From the NCBI GenBank assembly GCA_001184405.1, contig LFMX01000008.1, positions 39,038-103,037 on the forward strand: 64,000 bases of DNA. Reading direction: 5' to 3'. A program made the position numbers and the translations under genes. Below, piece after piece: positions 30,353 through 39,422 of the stretch. The stretch is from Candidatus Burkholderia humilis. Lineage in GTDB: Bacteria > Pseudomonadota > Gammaproteobacteria > Burkholderiales > Burkholderiaceae. The notes under the pieces were generated by a model that did not search any database, was not told the origin of the DNA, and saw only the letters and a list, made by a program, of their open reading frames with translations. Position 1 is the stretch's first letter; each line of letters begins with the position of its first letter.

Positions 30353-30627
30353 TTGCGGAACGCTCCTTTGAGGATCTGGATTGTAAGACCGAATCCGGTT
30401 CATCCGGAGCCTTGCCGAAATCCGGGCTTGAGCGCCAAAAGCAACTGTTTGCGACCGTCACTGGGACCCGCGCACATTCCAACAGAGCAAAGGTTGATCG
30501 CAACAAATGCGACGTTCGGGCGGCGGACTCATTGTGCAGATCAACGACGGACGTCGGGCCGATAACAGTCGGCCGGCATGCGGTCTCAGCAGGAATAACG
30601 GCGAGAAGCCAGAAGCCGCTCGAACAC
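30353..30627. other. 275-bp spacer without a gene
   Basis: The region lies between the low-GC HEPN-like relic and the end of a hydrolase relic. No frame carries a recognisable protein, and I see no RNA gene or clear terminator. The 5' end of the HEPN-like gene's leader is here. Confidence 0.4.
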
Positions 30628-31629
30628 TCACCGCTTCCCATCCCCCTCCAACAACGCCTTATGAAACCCCTCCGGATCCTGCATCTGCGGCGCATGTCCC
30701 TAGCTCAGGAAACTCCACCAACAGCGCCCCCCGGAATCCGCTCCTTCGCCAGCCTGGCCAACTCCGGATAACGCCCCAACGTAGCCCGAACATCAGGGGA
30801 AGCAAACTCCTTCCCGATCGCCGTCGTATCCTTATCCCCAATCATCAACAACGTAGGCGTCTTCAACTGCTCAAACTCATACACAACCGGCTGCGTATAA
30901 ATCATGTCGTACAGCAAAACCGAATTCCAGGCCACAACATCTTTCCCCGGCCCGCGATACATCCCCGCCAGCATCTGCACCCACGGCTCGTAATCCGCAC
31001 GCCACTGTCCCGCGTATATGTGTTCTGCTCATATCGGCGGATACCGTCTGCGTTCGTCTTCAACTCACGCGCATACCAGTCATCGACTGAAACCGATGGC
31101 ACGCCTTTCGCCTTCCAGTCCTCCAGCCCGATCGGATTGACCAGCACAAGCTGCTCGGTTTCGCGCGGATACATCAACGCGTAGCGCGATCATCCCGCCG
31201 GTCGAATGCGCGATCAGCGTCGCGTTCGATACCCCCAGCGCCGCCAGCAACGCATGCGTATTACGCGCGAATTGCTGGAACGTGTACTGATACCGCGCGG
31301 GCTTGGTCGATTTGCAAAAGCCGATCCTGATCCGGCGCAATCACGCGATACCCCGCATCGCTCAAGGTGTCGATCGTCTGCTTCCATGTTGCCGCGCAAA
31401 AGTTCTTGCCATGCAAGAGCACCGCCGTGCGTCCGTTCGGATGCACCGGATGCACATCCATATAGGCCATCTGGACGACCTGACGCTGAGATGAAAACGA
31501 AAACGGATACGGATAGTCGAAGCCCTGCAATTCAGGCCCATAAGCAGGGGCGTCCTGTGCATGAACGTTGAACGCAAACGACAGCGCCAAGCAAGACAGG
31601 CTAAAGCAGATACGGCGCGAGAGAGTCAT
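30628..31629 (-). pseudogene. Secreted alpha/beta hydrolase, several frameshifts
   Basis: The signal peptide (ISFSLSCLALSFAFNVHA type) is followed by AYMDVHPVHPNGRTAVLLHGKNFCAATWKQTIDTLSDAGYRVIAPDQ, with the oxyanion HGKN. Later frames give FQQFARNTHALLAALGVSNATLIAHSTGGM with the nucleophile elbow HSTGG, then MYPRETEQLVLVNPIGLEDW and TPTLLMIGDKDTTAIGKEFA. Frameshifts lie near 31310, 31190, 31020 and 30705. The end at 30628 is set by the continuation DPEGFHKALLEG in another frame. Substrate unknown. Confidence 0.82.
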
Positions 31630-31793
31630 ATCGGAGCAAGTGAGATGGAATCGGACCGAGGCATTCTAGCCTCATGCGCGATGACCTGCCGCGCGCGCAT
31701 CGCGGGCCTTATACTCTGCGGCCCGATGCGGCCCGATTCGAACAAGTCGCATCATCCATTCGGCCATGTAAAGAAACGCATCGAAACACAAGC

Positions 31794-32552
31794 ATGCAAG
31801 CACGTATCAAGGCATTTTTCGCGGCGCTTCTGGGCGTCGCGTGCATCAGCGATAACGCGAGCGATTGCTCGCAATTCAGCCCCGGCGGACACGCGCCCGT
31901 CGTCGTCAATCAGAAGATGCGCACGGGCACGCAGGAACTCTGCTATTCCGATTTCGTGCTCCTGCATTCGACCATCACGCACGGACCGTTGTGGTCGGCG
32001 GAACATCTGACGGCGCAAGGCGTCGATGAAGCGAAGGACAACACGCGCACGAACCGCTTCTTCGTCGAGAAACGGCTGCCGCGCGGCGACAGCGCGCAAC
32101 TCGCGGACTATAAAAAAAGCGGCTACGACCGCGGCCATATGAGTCCGGCGGGCGATCGTTGGAGCAAGCAAGGCATGGCCGAATCGTTCTCGCTGACGAA
32201 CATCGTGCCGCAGGATCCGTCGAACAACCGGCGCATCTGGTCGCGTATCGAGCAGGCAGTGCGCAGGCTGGCAGAAGAATCCGGCGATGCCTACGTCGTC
32301 ACCGGTCCGCTCTTCTCCGGCCATCAATTGCAGACGATCGGCGATTCGCGCGTGTTCGTGCCGACGCAACTCTACAAGGTGGTGTACTTGCCGCAGCGGC
32401 AGATCGTGTTTGCGGTCGTCGTCGACAATACGCCAACCGATACGTACACGATGAAAACCGTCCGCGAACTGGAAGCGATGAGCGGCCTCGCGTTTCCCGG
32501 CATTCCGGACGCCCTGAAAGACAAGAAACCTGGAGGACTGAAAGGTGTTTAA
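31794..32552 (+). CDS. DNA/RNA non-specific endonuclease, secreted (NucA/EndA family)
   Basis: Intact 252-residue nuclease. ATG 31794 is chosen because the open frame further upstream has no family similarity, while this start gives a signal peptide (IKAFFAALLGVACIS). The beta-beta-alpha-metal core carries the active motif YDRGHMSPAGDR (catalytic His about residue 115) and the Mg-binding asparagines in LTNIVPQDPSNNRRIW. Relatives degrade DNA and RNA in the periplasm or outside the cell. Its last codons overlap the start of the next gene. It is intact next to a dead hydrolase. Confidence 0.85.
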   Translation: MQARIKAFFAALLGVACISDNASDCSQFSPGGHAPVVVNQKMRTGTQELCYSDFVLLHSTITHGPLWSAEHLTAQGVDEAKDNTRTNRFFVEKRLPRGDSAQLADYKKSGYDRGHMSPAGDRWSKQGMAESFSLTNIVPQDPSNNRRIWSRIEQAVRRLAEESGDAYVVTGPLFSGHQLQTIGDSRVFVPTQLYKVVYLPQRQIVFAVVVDNTPTDTYTMKTVRELEAMSGLAFPGIPDALKDKKPGGLKGV

Positions 32553-32805
32553 ACCCTTTTCCAACGATACCGACGTGCTCAACATCGCCGGCGACGCCAT
32601 CAGCATCGAGAACGGCAAAACGCGCGTGACGATCAGCGGCGACTTGAGCATCGCGCGCGATCAGGCGGGACTCGCCAATGCGCTGGTGCTGCAAAAGGCG
32701 CTCGGCGCGATCATCGACCTATTGCAGAAGGACGGCGCACTGCCCGCGAAGCTCGCCGACGAGCCGCCCGCGCCCACGGGCAACGCCGACAATCCGTTCA
32801 TTTGA
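32545..32805 (+). CDS. Small hypothetical protein (86 aa) coupled to the nuclease
   Basis: GTG 32545 overlaps the nuclease stop (GTGTTTAA) and has GGAGG upstream, so translation is coupled. The product has VTISGDLSIARDQAGLANALVLQKALGAIIDLLQ and an acidic Pro-rich tail, with no signal peptide, so it is cytoplasmic. The coupling raises the possibility of a partner or immunity role for the nuclease, but nothing in the sequence proves it. Related hypothetical proteins occur in Burkholderia without such a role known. Confidence 0.6.
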   Translation: MFKPFSNDTDVLNIAGDAISIENGKTRVTISGDLSIARDQAGLANALVLQKALGAIIDLLQKDGALPAKLADEPPAPTGNADNPFI

Positions 32806-32881
32806 TGCGCGTTTTACAATCGTTCGGTCAGGACTATGAACAACGCGGCCTTTCGCCGGATCGGCTGCGCGGAGAAACGAA

Positions 32882-33145
32882 GTGATCGAATGGCATGTCG
32901 GCCCGAGTCCGCTCGGGCACATTGTGTATCGCGCGGAAAACGAGTATTTGACGGGCTTGTTCTTCGTCGGCCAGAAGCATTTTCCCGATGGTTCGCCGGA
33001 ACCCGCACTTTCCGATACGGCGCCGAAGTCGCGCGCCATCGCCGCGGCGCGCGAGCAAATCGCCGAGTATTTCGCGGGCGGCGTCGAGCGAAAACGGCAT
33101 CTGCTGACGCTCGAAGGCGGACGCGAACAGTTGACGCTATTCTGA
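32882..33145 (+). pseudogene. N-terminal fragment of an Ogt-type O6-methylguanine methyltransferase
   Basis: GTG 32882 (GGAGAAACG upstream) gives IEWHVGPSPLGHIVYRAENEYLTGLFFVGQKHFP, the N-terminal domain of Ada/Ogt proteins. The part after the AREQIAEYFAGG helix turns into unrelated residues and stops at 33145. The whole DNA-binding and PCHR-containing catalytic domain is absent, so it cannot repair DNA. A complete ogt is present at 60380-60937. A deletion is the likely cause. Confidence 0.65.
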
Positions 33146-33156
33146 AACGCCGCGTT

Positions 33157-33439
33157 TTACGCGCGTATGCGCGTGTCGAAGCGGGCGTTGGACAGGCTCA
33201 TCGCGTTCGAGAGCGGCAGCGCTTTGGGCTGCATAAAAATCCGCGCGTCCGAAGGCGTGCCCGTTACGGTCGAGAAAATACCGCGGTCCGTGTGAAATTC
33301 GAAGGGCGCGGCCGACAAAATGTGCGGATCGATCATCATCTCGGCGGCTTGCGCGCGCGGGCGCAACGGGTGCCACGCAAAGCGCGGCGAAGCAGGCGGT
33401 AAGCGCGACTGCGCTGGTAATCGAAAAAAAACGTTTCAT
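33157..33439 (-). pseudogene. Small secreted hypothetical protein, frameshifted
   Basis: ATG 33439 gives a signal peptide (FFSITSAVALTACFAALCVAPVAPARA). Near 33355 the frame is lost. In another frame the mature part reads QAAEMMIDPHILSAAPFEFHTDRGIFSTVTGTPSD to SLSNARFDTRIRA, stop 33157. No known domain. It is converged upon by the ogt fragment. Confidence 0.55.
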
Positions 33440-33484
33440 GGCGAAAAGGCGCTCAGCGGTGCGTGTACGGTAAGGTTCGTGATT

Positions 33485-33760
33485 TCAGCAGCGAACCGGT
33501 TTGCCTCCCATGAGATCGATCTCAAATTTGTCCGGCGGCAACTGAAACACGGTAAGAACATCACCGCTTTCCGAGCGGGCGTGAAAAATGCAGCCCTGGA
33601 GCATTCACGTGTTCTTCAAGCGAGCTTCGGCGCACGCCATCGATCACGCGCGCACCGGCTCGATGCCCTGGCCGCGCGCCACGGCACGCACCGGGCGGGC
33701 CCATCAGGCAAGGTGAAAGGCAACTTCCCGCCACTTGCTGCCATGAGTCAGCCATAATGC
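33485..33760 (-). pseudogene. Possible remnant of a secreted or hypothetical protein
   Basis: Minus-strand pieces in several frames have good codon use and join plausibly: LPFTLPDGPA, VRAVARGQGIEPVRA, VIDGVRRSSLEEHVNAPGLHF and ARSESGDVLTVFQLPPDKFEIDL followed by MGGKPVRC and TGA at 33485. That would be a small gene with at least three frameshifts. I do not recognise the family. The rest of 33440-33805 holds nothing else that I can support. Confidence 0.35.
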
Positions 33761-33805
33761 GCGTTCGCAAAAAAGCCGCATCGCTCAAGTAAAAACGAAA
33801 ATGCC

Positions 33806-35314
33806 ATGTCTCAAGACGACAAGCACTCGAACGAAACCGCCCCGCCGAGCACCGATAACGACGGCAACGTCACGACCGGCGTCATCGGACTGGATGAAAT
33901 TCTGGGCGGCGGTTTCGTCGAAGGCGGCCTGTACCTGATCGAAGGCATGGCGGGCGCGGGCAAGACGATTCTCTCGTCGCAGATCGGCTTTCATCGCGGG
34001 TCACAAGGTGACATGGTGCTGTATGTCACGCTGATCGCGGAATCGCACACCAAGCTGCTTTCGCATCTCAAGGCCCTGTCCTTCTACAACGCCGATGCCA
34101 TTTCGGACCGCATGCTGTTCGTGTCCGGCTATCACGAGCTGATGCGCGACGGGCTGTCCGGTTTTCTCGCGCTGATCGCGGCGACGATCAAGTCGAGCCG
34201 GCCGCACTTCATGGTCATCGACGGCTTTCGCAGCGCGCGCGAATTCAGTTCGACGGAGCTGGAGTTGTCGCAGTTCATCCACGAATTGTCCGCGTTCGTG
34301 AACGCCGCGCGCTGCACGACGCTGATCCTCGCGCCGCTGTCGGGCAACGAGCCGCATCCGGAACACACGCTGGTGGACGGACTGATCGAACTCAACCGGT
34401 ACAACACCGGCATGCGGCGCGCACGCGAAATCGAAGTGCACAAGTTGCGCGCGCGCGATCATCTGCTCGGCAAGCACTTTTTCAAGATCACGGCGAACGG
34501 ACTGGTGACATTTCCGCGCCTCGAGGCGTCGCCGGCGAATGTGCACGCCGTGCCGGACTTCGCGAGCCGTCTCGCATTCGCCTTCCCCGATTTCGACGCG
34601 ATGATGGGCGGCGGCGTCGTGCGCGGTTCGACGACCACGCTAATCGGGCCGTCGGGCGTCGGCAAGACGCTCCTTGCGCTGAAGTTTCTGCAGGCGGGCG
34701 TCGCGAGCGGCGAAAAGTGCGTGTATTTCGGCTTTTACGAATCACCCGAACGGTTGATGGCGAACGCGCGCTCGGTAAACATCAATCTCGACGATGCGCT
34801 CAAGGACGGCCGGCTCACGCTCGACTGGCATCCCGCCGTGGAACTCGCGATCGACGAACTCGCTCAGCTGATCGAGTCGGTCAAGCGCGCGAAGGCGTCG
34901 CGGCTCGTGGTGGACGGCATCGACGGATTCCGGCAGTCTGCGAATCGCGTCGAGCGTTTCGGCCTGTTCCTCAATGCGCTGACCAATCGTCTGCGCGATG
35001 AAGGCGTGACGACGGTGCTCACCGAAGAACTGCCGCTCTACGACGATTCGACGCCGCTCAGCACCTTGCGCGCGTCCGCGATGACCGAAAACATCGTGAT
35101 GATGCGTTACGTCGAGGCGAATTCGGCGCTGTATCGCATGGTGTCGGTCGTGAAGCAGCGCGAGGGCGCGCACGATTCGACCATCCGCCACCTCACGATC
35201 GATTCGCGTGGCCTGCACGTGAGCGAGGGTTTCATCGGACCGACGGGACTGTTGTCCGGGCATCCGTCGATGGCGCCTGCGCTTTCGGTGTCGGATCCCG
35301 GCTCGCGCACATGA
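33806..35314 (+). CDS. KaiC-like double RecA ATPase
   Basis: Intact 502-residue protein with two KaiC-type domains. Domain 1: TTGVIGLDEILGGGFVEGGLYLIEG and Walker A GMAGAGKT at 47-54. Domain 2: FPDFDAMMGGGVVRGSTTTLIG and Walker A GPSGVGKT at 281-288, Walker B SRLVVDGIDG. Domain 1 has LIAES where KaiC usually has the catalytic FEE, while domain 2 keeps YESPERL. No kaiA or kaiB lies nearby. Its stop overlaps the start of a receiver-domain gene (ATGA, 35311). Outside cyanobacteria such pairs are linked to signalling and stress, and the exact role is unknown. It stays intact amid extensive decay. Confidence 0.85.
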   Translation: MSQDDKHSNETAPPSTDNDGNVTTGVIGLDEILGGGFVEGGLYLIEGMAGAGKTILSSQIGFHRGSQGDMVLYVTLIAESHTKLLSHLKALSFYNADAISDRMLFVSGYHELMRDGLSGFLALIAATIKSSRPHFMVIDGFRSAREFSSTELELSQFIHELSAFVNAARCTTLILAPLSGNEPHPEHTLVDGLIELNRYNTGMRRAREIEVHKLRARDHLLGKHFFKITANGLVTFPRLEASPANVHAVPDFASRLAFAFPDFDAMMGGGVVRGSTTTLIGPSGVGKTLLALKFLQAGVASGEKCVYFGFYESPERLMANARSVNINLDDALKDGRLTLDWHPAVELAIDELAQLIESVKRAKASRLVVDGIDGFRQSANRVERFGLFLNALTNRLRDEGVTTVLTEELPLYDDSTPLSTLRASAMTENIVMMRYVEANSALYRMVSVVKQREGAHDSTIRHLTIDSRGLHVSEGFIGPTGLLSGHPSMAPALSVSDPGSRT

Positions 35315-35667
35315 AAAAGATCCTCGTCGTCGATGATGAATTCGACATCTTGACCACCTGGCGCCTCGTGCTGGAAATGGAGGGCTACGAGGTATCGACC
35401 GCGACGAACGGCAAGACCGCGCTCGACGCCGCGCGCTCGAACAAGCCCGACCTCGTCATCACCGACTGGATGATGCCGCACATGAACGGCGTCGCGCTAA
35501 TCGCCGAGCTCGCCGCGAGCGAGACGCTCGGCGACGTGCCGGTCATTTTGATGAGCGCGGCGGCCAATGCGCCGAAGCTCGAGCATGCGAATGCGCGGTT
35601 TCATCGCAAGCCGCTTTCCATCGATGATTTGCTTGCGACGGTTCAGCAGATGATTGGGCCTGCTTGA
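35311..35667 (+). CDS. Stand-alone response regulator receiver protein
   Basis: A 118-residue CheY-like protein without an output domain. The acidic pocket is D8/D9, the phosphorylation site D52 lies in VITDWMMPHMNG, and K100 is in FHRKPLS. It is translationally coupled to the KaiC-like ATPase (overlap ATGA), which suggests that the two proteins act together, for example with phosphorylation state feeding into or out of the ATPase. No histidine kinase is encoded in the window. Confidence 0.88.
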   Translation: MKKILVVDDEFDILTTWRLVLEMEGYEVSTATNGKTALDAARSNKPDLVITDWMMPHMNGVALIAELAASETLGDVPVILMSAAANAPKLEHANARFHRKPLSIDDLLATVQQMIGPA

Positions 35668-35745
35668 GCGTTGTTCCTGCGTGGGCACGCGGCGTGCTGC
35701 GTGCGATGGCTTCTTTTATTAACCAACACGCGAGAGGGAGGCATT

Positions 35746-36006
35746 ATGGTGCAGGATCAACTGGAAGGCGCAGCGCAACAGGTCGTCGGTAAGGTGCAGG
35801 ACGCGGTCGGCGCGATTACCGGCGATGCCGATGTTCAGGCTGAAGGCAAAATGCGGCAGGCGTTTGGAAATCTTCAGCAAAGTTATGAGCAAACGGTGGA
35901 CCATGTGCGGGTGGCGGTGGCTAATCAGCCGATTCAAGGGGTGGGGGTGCTCGTTGCGGCTGCAGTGGGGTTTGTGCTTGGGGCGTTGTGGAATCGGGAT
36001 CGGTGA
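35746..36006 (+). CDS. CsbD-like stress protein with C-terminal membrane anchor
   Basis: ATG 35746 has GAGGGAGG upstream. The first half is CsbD-like (QLEGAAQQVVGKVQDAVGAITGDADVQAEGKMRQAFGNLQQ). The second half has the DUF883/ElaB-type anchor (VRVAVANQPIQGVGVLVAAAVGFVLGALWNRDR). Proteins of this layout are abundant under stress and in stationary phase, and may tie ribosomes or other partners to the inner membrane. Intact, 86 residues. Confidence 0.75.
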   Translation: MVQDQLEGAAQQVVGKVQDAVGAITGDADVQAEGKMRQAFGNLQQSYEQTVDHVRVAVANQPIQGVGVLVAAAVGFVLGALWNRDR

Positions 36007-36219
36007 GGTTTTTTTCTTCCCGCCGGGGAGGCGGCTACTGAATAAAAAGCAAGACAAGAGCACCAGCAAGCAAAAAAAATCACTCAGGCACAAACCCACG
36101 CCCGATCCGCGCGGAGGATCAAAGCCCCGCCACGAGCGCCCTCACCCGTCGCCCGACGCCGCTCAATCACAACCCCCACAGAAGCCACATCATCAAACTT
36201 ACCCGGCTTAGCGCTGGTA
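36007..36219. other. Spacer with a possible gene end on the minus strand
   Basis: On the minus strand an open frame ends at 36084 (KPGKFDDVASVGVVIERR to RADRAWVCA, then TGA and eight T). Its upstream part is cut by the intron remnant. It may be the 3' end of a lost gene, but frame and family are uncertain. Nothing else is supportable. Confidence 0.3.
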
Positions 36220-36344
36220 ATATTGCGGTGACTAAGCCGGCCCTGCAATAGTAAGGACTTCGGTAAGGCTTGAGCCGTATGCGGGGAAACTCGCACGTAC
36301 GGTTCTTAGGGGGCGCTCTTCCGAAAGGAAGGGGGCTACTACAA
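36220..36344 (+). mobile_element. 3' remnant of a group II intron (domains V and VI)
   Basis: Positions 36272-36305 form a 34-nt domain V. The outer stem GAGCCGT pairs with ACGGTTC, the AGC catalytic triad is in place, a two-base bulge follows, and a five-pair inner stem is capped by GAAA. The following 36306-36344 can fold as domain VI (GGGGGCGCTCTTCC-GAAA-GGAAGGGGGC) and ends in CTACTACAAC, close to typical 3' splice ends. Domains I-IV and the reverse transcriptase are absent, so it cannot splice or move. It lies 243 bp upstream of glyA. Confidence 0.75.
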
Positions 36345-36587
36345 CCCCGCGTGACTGGCGATAGAATCCTCGGATTCAAGGTGGAACGACCCACTAGGAA
36401 GCGCGGAGTGTCGTTTTGCTGTTCGCCTGGGCAGCTGAGATCCGCGCGCCATTGCTGCGTCGCTGGTGGCTGTCCGTTCCGCGAAACCGGATTCTTCCCT
36501 CATTCGCTGCGCCTGGACTCCATCGGTTTCCAGCCTTCGTTGCGTCCGCGAGTTCCAGTCAACCTGTTTTGATCTCACGGAAAACGT

Positions 36588-37835
36588 ATGTTTGACAGAG
36601 CCGAAAGTACCCTCGCCAAAGTCGATCCCGAACTGCTCAAGGCGATCGAGCAGGAAAACCGCCGTCAGGAAGATCACATCGAACTGATCGCGTCGGAAAA
36701 CTACACCTCGCCGGCGGTCATGGCCGCGCAAGGTTCGCAACTCACGAACAAGTACGCCGAAGGTTATCCGGGCAAGCGCTATTACGGCGGCTGCGAGTAC
36801 GTGGATATCGTCGAGCAACTGGCAATCGACCGTGTGAAGCAACTGTTCGGCGCCGAAGCCGCGAACGTGCAGCCGAATTCCGGCTCGCAGGCCAATCAGG
36901 GCGTGTTTTTCGCCGTGCTTAAGCCGGGCGACACGATCATGGGCATGAGCCTCGCCGAAGGCGGTCACCTGACGCACGGCTCGCCGGTCAACATGTCGGG
37001 CAAGTGGTTCAACGTGGTGAGCTATGGTCTGAACGAAGCCGAAGACATTGACTACGACAAAACCGAGGCGCTCGCCAAGGAACACAAGCCGAAGCTGATC
37101 GTCGCGGGCGCGTCGGCGTTTGCGCTGAAGATCGACTTCGAGCGTCTGTCGAAAATCGCGAAAAGCGTCGGCGCTTACTTCATGGTCGATATGGCGCACT
37201 ACGCGGGTCTGGTCGCCGCGGGCGTGTATCCGAACCCGGTGCCGCACGCCGACTTCGTCACGACGACCACGCACAAGAGCTTGCGCGGCCCGCGCGGTGG
37301 CGTCATCCTGATGAAGGCCGAATTCGAAAAGCAGATCAATTCCGCGATTTTCCCCGGCATTCAGGGCGGCCCGCTCATGCACGTGATCGCTGCCAAGGCT
37401 GTCGCGTTCAAGGAAGCGCTGTCGCCGGAATTCAAGTCGTATCAGCAGGCCGTGGTAGAAAATGCGCGCGTGCTGGCTGAAACGCTGGTCAAGCGTGGTC
37501 TGCGTATCGTCTCGGGCCGCACGAAAAGCCACGTCATGCTGGTCGATCTGCGCGCGAAGAACATCACCGGCAAGGCGGCGGAAGCTGCGCTCGGTGCCGC
37601 GCATATCACGGTCAACAAGAACGCCATTCCGAACGATCCGGAAAAGCCGTTCGTGACCAGCGGCGTGCGTCTCGGCTCGCCCGCCATGACCACGCGCGGG
37701 TTCGGCACGAAGGAAGCGGAAATCGTCGGCAATCTGATCGCGGATGTGCTCGACAATCCGGAAGATCAGGCCAATCTCGAGCGCGTGCGCGCGCAAGTGG
37801 CCGATCTGACCAAGCGTTTCCCGGTCTACCGTTAA
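36588..37835 (+). CDS. glyA: Serine hydroxymethyltransferase
   Basis: Interconverts serine plus tetrahydrofolate with glycine plus 5,10-methylene-tetrahydrofolate, the main one-carbon source. The full family length of 415 residues is present, with the PLP lysine in [14 protein letters not shown] (K230) and conserved [16 protein letters not shown] and [26 protein letters not shown] 36588 follows an AC-rich leader without a strong Shine-Dalgarno. nrdR follows after 27 bp, an arrangement common in Burkholderia. Intact, as expected for an essential supply gene. Confidence 0.97.
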   Translation: MFDRAESTLAKVDPELLKAIEQENRRQEDHIELIASENYTSPAVMAAQGSQLTNKYAEGYPGKRYYGGCEYVDIVEQLAIDRVKQLFGAEAANVQPNSGSQANQGVFFAVLKPGDTIMGMSLAEGGHLTHGSPVNMSGKWFNVVSYGLNEAEDIDYDKTEALAKEHKPKLIVAGASAFALKIDFERLSKIAKSVGAYFMVDMAHYAGLVAAGVYPNPVPHADFVTTTTHKSLRGPRGGVILMKAEFEKQINSAIFPGIQGGPLMHVIAAKAVAFKEALSPEFKSYQQAVVENARVLAETLVKRGLRIVSGRTKSHVMLVDLRAKNITGKAAEAALGAAHITVNKNAIPNDPEKPFVTSGVRLGSPAMTTRGFGTKEAEIVGNLIADVLDNPEDQANLERVRAQVADLTKRFPVYR

Positions 37836-37862
37836 TTCGCCAGCCAAACTTCCCAAACGCCT

Positions 37863-38345
37863 ATGCGCTGCCCATTCTGCCGACACGAAGACACACAGGT
37901 CGTGGATTCTCGCGTGTCGGAGGATGGCGCAGCCATTCGGCGGCGGCGGCGTTGTCCCGCGTGCGACAAGCGCTTCACCACGTATGAACGCGTCGAACTG
38001 GTGCTGCCGTCGGTTGTCAAGAAAGACGGCAGCCGCGTGGAGTTCGACCGGCGTAAGATCGTCGCGAGCATGAAACTCGCGCTGCGCAAGCGGCCCGTGT
38101 CGGCAGATGCCATCGACGAATCTGTGGCGCGTATCGAATATCAATTGCTCGGCAGCGGCGAGCGCGAAGTGCAAAGCGAGCGTCTCGGCGAACTCGTGAT
38201 GAACGAGTTGCGTCAGCTCGACACCATCGCCTTCGTGCGTTTTGCTTCCGTCTACAAGCGTTTCGAGGATGTCTCCGAATTCGAAGACGTGCTCGACGAA
38301 TTCCGCCGTGCGGTGCCGAAAAAACCGGCGACACCCAAGCGCTGA
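37863..38345 (+). CDS. nrdR: Transcriptional repressor NrdR
   Basis: A 160-residue regulator of ribonucleotide reductase genes. The N-terminal zinc ribbon uses C3/C6 and C31/C34 ([35 protein letters not shown]). The ATP-cone domain follows from about residue 49 ([28 protein letters not shown]). It senses ATP/dATP and represses nrd genes through NrdR boxes. It lies directly downstream of glyA and is intact. Confidence 0.96.
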   Translation: MRCPFCRHEDTQVVDSRVSEDGAAIRRRRRCPACDKRFTTYERVELVLPSVVKKDGSRVEFDRRKIVASMKLALRKRPVSADAIDESVARIEYQLLGSGEREVQSERLGELVMNELRQLDTIAFVRFASVYKRFEDVSEFEDVLDEFRRAVPKKPATPKR

Positions 38346-38521
38346 ACTTTTTCGCATCTCTTCTCCCACACTGATCTGAGCTTCGCTCGCGAAAGTCTGG
38401 CGCGTATCGAGCCGGTTGAACACTAGGCCGTTCGGCTAATGGCGGCGCACGAACTTTGTCGATAGATTGAGCGCTTTCCGTTTAACTCTATCGATAAAGA
38501 TTCCGTATTAATTGTCTTTCG

Positions 38522-39036
38522 CGAGGTTTCACGCTCGCCGAACTGTGCGTCGTGCTTGCTGTCATGGCGATACTCGCGGCTTTCGCGACGCCGTCGTTCA
38601 TCGCGTGGCAAACGCGCGATCAGGTCGATGCCCGGGCGCGCGCGTTGTTCTCGACGCTAACATTCGCGCGCGCCGAAGCCGTGCGCCGTGCCGCCCGCGT
38701 CACGCTGTGCCGGATCGATACCGCGCGCCATTGCCTCACGTCAGGCAAAGCGTGTGAAAGCGGCATCACGGACTGGTCGTGCGGCTGGGCGCTGTTCGTC
38801 GATCGCGACGGCGTGCCGACGCTCTTGCGCGTGCAGTTCGCGATGACGTCGATCGCCTTGCCGGCACATCGACGGATCTGTCTTTCACGCCGCTTGCGGG
38901 CCAGGTGATCGGGGGCTTTCGCAGCTTCGATTTCAGCGCGCGCGGCGGCAGGGATTCCTCCGCCAAACGATGCGTCCGGCTCGCCGCGAGCGGACGGGCG
39001 CGCATGAGCCCGGGCGCGTGCGGAGCATCGGCATGA
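38522..39036 (+). pseudogene. fimT: Type IV minor pseudopilin FimT/GspH type, broken
   Basis: The prepilin signature RGFTLAELCVVLAVMAILAAFATPSFIAW is present, but no in-frame start codon with a ribosome site can be found before it. The frame upstream contains only ATT and AAT codons before stops. The GspH domain follows (RALFSTLTFARAEAVRRAARVTLCR, ITDWSCGWALFVDRDG). Near 38862 one base is lost, and the C-terminus (GTSTDLSFTPLAGQVIGGFRSFDFSARG) is in another frame ending at 39036, overlapping pilV. First gene of the minor-pilin cluster. Confidence 0.8.
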
Positions 39037-39422
39037 AGCGCTTATCGCAGCAAAAAGACGATTCGCTGATCGAAGTGATGATCGCGCTGTCGCTGACGGC
39101 GATCACCGCGCTCGGCATCGTCGCGATGCAAACCGCGCTCGCACGCGGCGAACACGAAGCGCTGGTGCGCGAGCGCGCGACGTGAATCGCTGATTCGGTC
39201 GTCGAAACATTTCGCGGCGATGCCGACAGCGAAGCAATCGTGTCGCAATGGCGGGCGAGGGCGGCCACGATGCTTTCGGAGGGCGACATCGCCGTGTCGG
39301 ATCGCGCGGACGGCGTGCGCATTGCGATGGTCAACTGGCGCGCGGACGACCGCGCCGATCCATGTCCGGAACCGCAGGCGAAACCACTTTCGTCGTGCGT
39401 CGTCGCGGCCATCGCGCGATGA
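39033..39422 (+). pseudogene. pilV: Minor pilin PilV, TGA stop
   Basis: ATG 39033 overlaps the fimT stop. The N-terminus DDSLIEVMIALSLTAITALGIVAMQTAL is the prepilin helix. TGA at 39183-39185 interrupts at a position where Trp is expected (RERAT-stop-IADSVVE), and the rest is in frame to TGA 39422, which overlaps the pilW start. A single nonsense change appears to be the only lesion. Confidence 0.8.

Noticed and set aside
33511..33524. Palindrome TGAGATCGATCTCA as an operator
   Set aside because: It falls within what looks like coding sequence (FEIDL) of a minus-strand relic and is probably chance.
36440..36587. A riboswitch in the glyA leader
   Set aside because: I could not match the conserved cores of glycine, SAM or THF riboswitches. 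The leader shows no convincing multi-helix element apart from the intron remnant further upstream.
36339..38423. A 694-codon open frame on the minus strand opposite glyA and nrdR
   Set aside because: It is a shadow of GC-rich coding DNA. The composition is His/Arg/Asp-rich with no domain, and both plus-strand genes are certain.
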